Of a stretch of DNA of 64,000 nucleotides, positions 61,968 through 64,000 are shown piece after piece. Numbering within the stretch: position 1 is the stretch's first letter; each line of letters starts with the position of its first letter. This DNA comes from Kitasatospora mediocidica KCTC 9733 (lineage in GTDB: Bacteria > Actinomycetota > Actinomycetes > Streptomycetales > Streptomycetaceae): positions 2,007,001 through 2,071,000 of the forward strand of contig NZ_JQLN01000005.1 of assembly GCF_000744225.1 (NCBI RefSeq), given 5' to 3'. Both the position numbers and the translations under genes were made by a program. The notes beneath the pieces were generated by a model, which made no database searches, had not been told where the DNA came from, and was given only the letters and a program-made list of their open reading frames with translations.

Positions 61968-62939
61968 TTAAGCAGCGAGCGCGAGGTCGCCTACTGCGGG
62001 AGCACCAGACCGGCAGGACCACGGGGAGCAGCCGTCGGCCTCGCCGTTCTCCAGCTCGGCGTCGGCGATGGCGTCGAAGATGTCGCCCTGGCGGCCCGAC
62101 CACTCATGCGCGGTGACTCGGTCGACCGGTGCCTCGTCGAGCGGGCGGCGGCTGCGGTGCAGGTATGCCTGGCCGAGCAGTGGGGAGCCCTCGGCGGTCG
62201 CCCTGGCGTTGCCCGCCCGGATCGCGTGGTCGAAAGCGACGACGTCCTTCCACTCCTCGGGCGAACCGTCCCGCAGTGCCCGCCACTGGGCATTGCCGTG
62301 GTACGGGCACCCCAGGCAGCTGCTCTTCGGGGTCGATCCGAAGCCCCGCGAGCGCAGCAGCCGCAGGCAGTCCGAGCGGGAGAAGCCCTGCTCGATCAGG
62401 GGGAAACGGTTCTTCATGTAGGCGACGTCGGCGTCCTTCGCCCGGTGGAACTCGTCGACGCTGATGCCGATCCACTGCTCGACGAACACCCCGGGCGGGA
62501 TCCGCTGCGGGTGCGGGTAGCCGAGCAGCTCCCGGACCTTCTCCTTGATCGGCCGGATCTTGTACTGACCCGTGCACTGCCTACGTGACATGCCCTCGCC
62601 GCCATCGGGGTTGAGGATGTGCAGCGGCATCGAGGCGAAGCGCTTGGCCGGGTCGAGGGCGTCGTCGCGGATGTTGCCGGAGGAGACCCGCAGGATCGGG
62701 ATCCCGGCCGGTCCGGCGATCTCCCGCTCAAGCCGGTCGAGGTGCTTGTAGACGGCTCGGGGCTCCCAGCCGGTGTCGGCGAAGACCGCCAGGTCGAGAC
62801 CGGGCAGGTGGCCCTCGGCGGCCAGGAGCAGCAGGACAGAACTCTGGACTCCGGCCCCGAGCGAGAGCACTCGAAGCGCGGGCTCGTCGGGTGCGGACAC
62901 CCGGAGGCCGTTGGCGGGAGGCGGGGTGGTGACGGGCAT
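61968..62939 (-). CDS. PAPS-reductase-like PP-loop protein
   Basis: 323 aa from ATG 62939 with GAAGG upstream. PP-loop SLGAGVQSS at 26-34, AVFADTGWEPRAVYKHLDRL, MSRRQCTGQYKIRPIKEKV (Cys122) and CLGCPYHGNAQW (Cys208, Cys211). The family occurs in actinophages, plasmids and DNA-modification loci (DndC-like) and adenylates or thiolates a substrate, often with a Fe-S cluster. A role in DNA or nucleotide modification is an inference. No tag. Confidence 0.85.
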   Translation of the reverse strand: MPVTTPPPANGLRVSAPDEPALRVLSLGAGVQSSVLLLLAAEGHLPGLDLAVFADTGWEPRAVYKHLDRLEREIAGPAGIPILRVSSGNIRDDALDPAKRFASMPLHILNPDGGEGMSRRQCTGQYKIRPIKEKVRELLGYPHPQRIPPGVFVEQWIGISVDEFHRAKDADVAYMKNRFPLIEQGFSRSDCLRLLRSRGFGSTPKSSCLGCPYHGNAQWRALRDGSPEEWKDVVAFDHAIRAGNARATAEGSPLLGQAYLHRSRRPLDEAPVDRVTAHEWSGRQGDIFDAIADAELENGEADGCSPWSCRSGAPAVGDLALAA

Positions 62940-62971
62940 CGGGGGAGGACCTTCGGTGAGGGAGGGGAGGG

Positions 62972-63463
62972 TCAGCGGCGGGCGGCGGATGGTGGCGCCG
63001 GGCGTGCGGGCGGCCGTGGAACGGTCGGGGCGGGAGATCGTCCGGGGAGGGCGCCGCTGGGCGAGGCGGCGGTGGCCGCGTGGACCCTGGCCTCGTCCGG
63101 TGCGGACCGGCTGCCGTTGCGCAGTGCTTCGGCGGTTTCGGCGAAGCGACGCTGCGAGGCTTCACGGCCCGACGGCGGTGCCCAGCGGGCGGCGTTGGCG
63201 GCGAGTGCTGGTGCGAGTGCGCCGACCTCGTTGGCGGTGGCCGAGCCGCGGGCGAGCAGCCTGTTCTGTGCTGACCACAGGTCCAGGGACCAGCTCCCGT
63301 CGTCCAGCAGGCCCGCTTGCACACGGGCAGCCCCGGGGGCGTTCTGGTAGACCCATGTGCCGCGTCGCACGTGGCGCCAACTCGGCCCGGCGAACGCAGG
63401 ATCGGGCTCCGTGTCCTTGGACAGGCGGTCGGGCCACCGGCTGGTGGTGCGCCGGGTGCTCAC
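62972..63463 (-). CDS. Hypothetical protein with C-terminal tag
   Basis: 163 aa from GTG 63463, overlapping the coupling-protein stop. PSWRHVRRGTWVYQNAPGAA and ARVQAGLLDDGSWSLDLWSA form a small beta domain of unknown type. The tail from 124 (EARVHAATAASPSG) and a Pro/Arg-rich end SAARR match the shared tag. It is directly next to the coupling protein gene, which makes it the best candidate for a tag-related partner. Confidence 0.72.
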   Translation of the reverse strand: MSTRRTTSRWPDRLSKDTEPDPAFAGPSWRHVRRGTWVYQNAPGAARVQAGLLDDGSWSLDLWSAQNRLLARGSATANEVGALAPALAANAARWAPPSGREASQRRFAETAEALRNGSRSAPDEARVHAATAASPSGALPGRSPAPTVPRPPARPAPPSAARR

Positions 63464-63999
63464 GACGCCAGCCCGAAGTTGTCGCGGTCAGCGGTGGCCT
63501 TGGCGAGGGCGCGCTCGGTGATGGCCTTGGTGGCGCGCGATGAAGCCGGGCCGATCTCCTTGGCGGAGCGCTCCTTGTACCAGGGCTTGAGGTCGAGCAT
63601 CGCCACCCGCATGCCGGTGGCGAACAGAAGGATCTTGCCCTTGGGCAGCGCGCGGATGGCGTCCGGCGGCAGGATGCGCTCGGTGCGCATCGACACGGAG
63701 GTGGACTTGCCGCCGTCGCTCGTCGACACCGAGGTGGTCTGGACGTCGTGCTCGCCGATCTGTCGGGACAGCTTGTCCGCGAAGTCGGCGTCGTCGATGC
63801 CGCTGCCGATCACCTTGACGGTGGCGGCGGACCAGAGGGCGTCCATGCCGGCCTCTCCCCAGCAGCGCTGGCCCTGCCGGTAGCTCTGCAGGATGGTCAT
63901 CGGGATGACGCCCCGGCTGCCAAGGTGGGAGTAGAGGTCCGGGAGGTCGCTGATGCGGCAGACGTTGGCGGCCTCGTCGAGGACGCACAGCGCGGGCGG
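63460..63999 (-). CDS. VirD4/TraG/TraD-type coupling protein, C-terminal part only
   Basis: Partial: 179 codons read in from the right edge. The first residues PPALCVLDEAANVCRISDLP, then DLYSHLGSRGVIPMTILQSY, contain the Walker B of type IV coupling proteins (LDEAAN); IDDADFADKLSRQIGEH and ILFATGMRVAMLDLKPWY continue the family. The C-terminus is short and lacks a TraD-like extension. It should link relaxase-DNA to a transfer channel whose genes would lie beyond the window. Confidence 0.85.
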   Translation of the reverse strand, partial: PPALCVLDEAANVCRISDLPDLYSHLGSRGVIPMTILQSYRQGQRCWGEAGMDALWSAATVKVIGSGIDDADFADKLSRQIGEHDVQTTSVSTSDGGKSTSVSMRTERILPPDAIRALPKGKILLFATGMRVAMLDLKPWYKERSAKEIGPASSRATKAITERALAKATADRDNFGLAS

Positions 64000-64000
64000 G

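Noticed and set aside
60528..62588. Very long plus-strand open frame opposite the DnaB-N and PP-loop genes
   Set aside because: Composition is typical of an antisense shadow in very GC-rich DNA (Gly/Arg/Val-rich, no domain), and the opposite strand has clear domains and coupled starts.

Overview
The window is very GC-rich (about 70% or more by eye). Its genes are tightly packed, use GTG and TTG starts freely and often overlap by four bases. Together with WhiB, DUF317, DUF4913 and XRE-TPR families this points to a streptomycete (Streptomyces or Kitasatospora type). No rRNA, tRNA, CRISPR array, transposase or integrase was recognised by eye.

Left part (1-36.1 kb), probably chromosome or chromosome-like accessory DNA. 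It opens with the 5' end of a MazG-type protein, then a long minus-strand train (11350 to 323). In order of transcription this encodes an unknown protein, an APC permease, a glutamine-synthetase-like ligase, a Mur-ligase-like protein with a decayed P-loop, a small HTH protein, a two-helix membrane protein, a nucleoside-deoxyribosyltransferase-like protein, a GH15 hydrolase and an NB-ARC/TPR protein. Next come an XRE-TPR regulator, a 5-FTHF cyclo-ligase-like gene, a RibD-C reductase and a second XRE-TPR regulator. That regulator diverges from a compact cassette (16004-19892): a 43-residue peptide, a JmjC/cupin oxygenase, an aldo/keto reductase and two tandem APH-fold kinases, which looks like an undescribed RiPP-type pathway. 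HIT, membrane, SDR and XRE-TPR genes follow. A nine-gene plus-strand glycan/sugar cluster (23385-31946) has two nucleotide-sugar epimerases, a PhyH dioxygenase, four glycosyltransferases, a pyruvyltransferase and a HAD phosphatase. A TrmH-type methyltransferase, a lower-GC islet (ImmA peptidase plus a DUF6545-type membrane protein) and a HAD gene end at a strong terminator (36168-36217).

Right part (36.3-64 kb), a conjugative or mobilisable element. A double-HTH repressor faces a replication and mobilisation operon on the plus strand: small protein, replisome-organiser-like protein with iteron-like repeats, DnaC-like loader, WhiB-like protein, DUF2637 membrane protein with a 4x123-bp internal repeat, a small protein, MobC with an oriT-like set of three inverted repeats, and a MOB-P type relaxase. 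From 45 kb to the right edge nearly everything is on the minus strand: small accessory proteins, four DUF317-type proteins, HTH and HxlR proteins, a RelE-like protein, DUF4913, HAD and MFS cargo, a frameshifted cytosine methyltransferase, a double DnaB-N protein, a PAPS-reductase-like PP-loop protein, and finally the C-terminal part of a VirD4/TraG-type coupling protein.

The most unusual signal is in the right part. Ten minus-strand proteins of different families end in the same arrangement: a short helix-like motif (consensus close to RVxAAxARSxP), a Pro/Ala/Ser/Thr-rich tail and a basic C-terminus. Next to a coupling protein, this looks like a shared C-terminal sorting or translocation tag.
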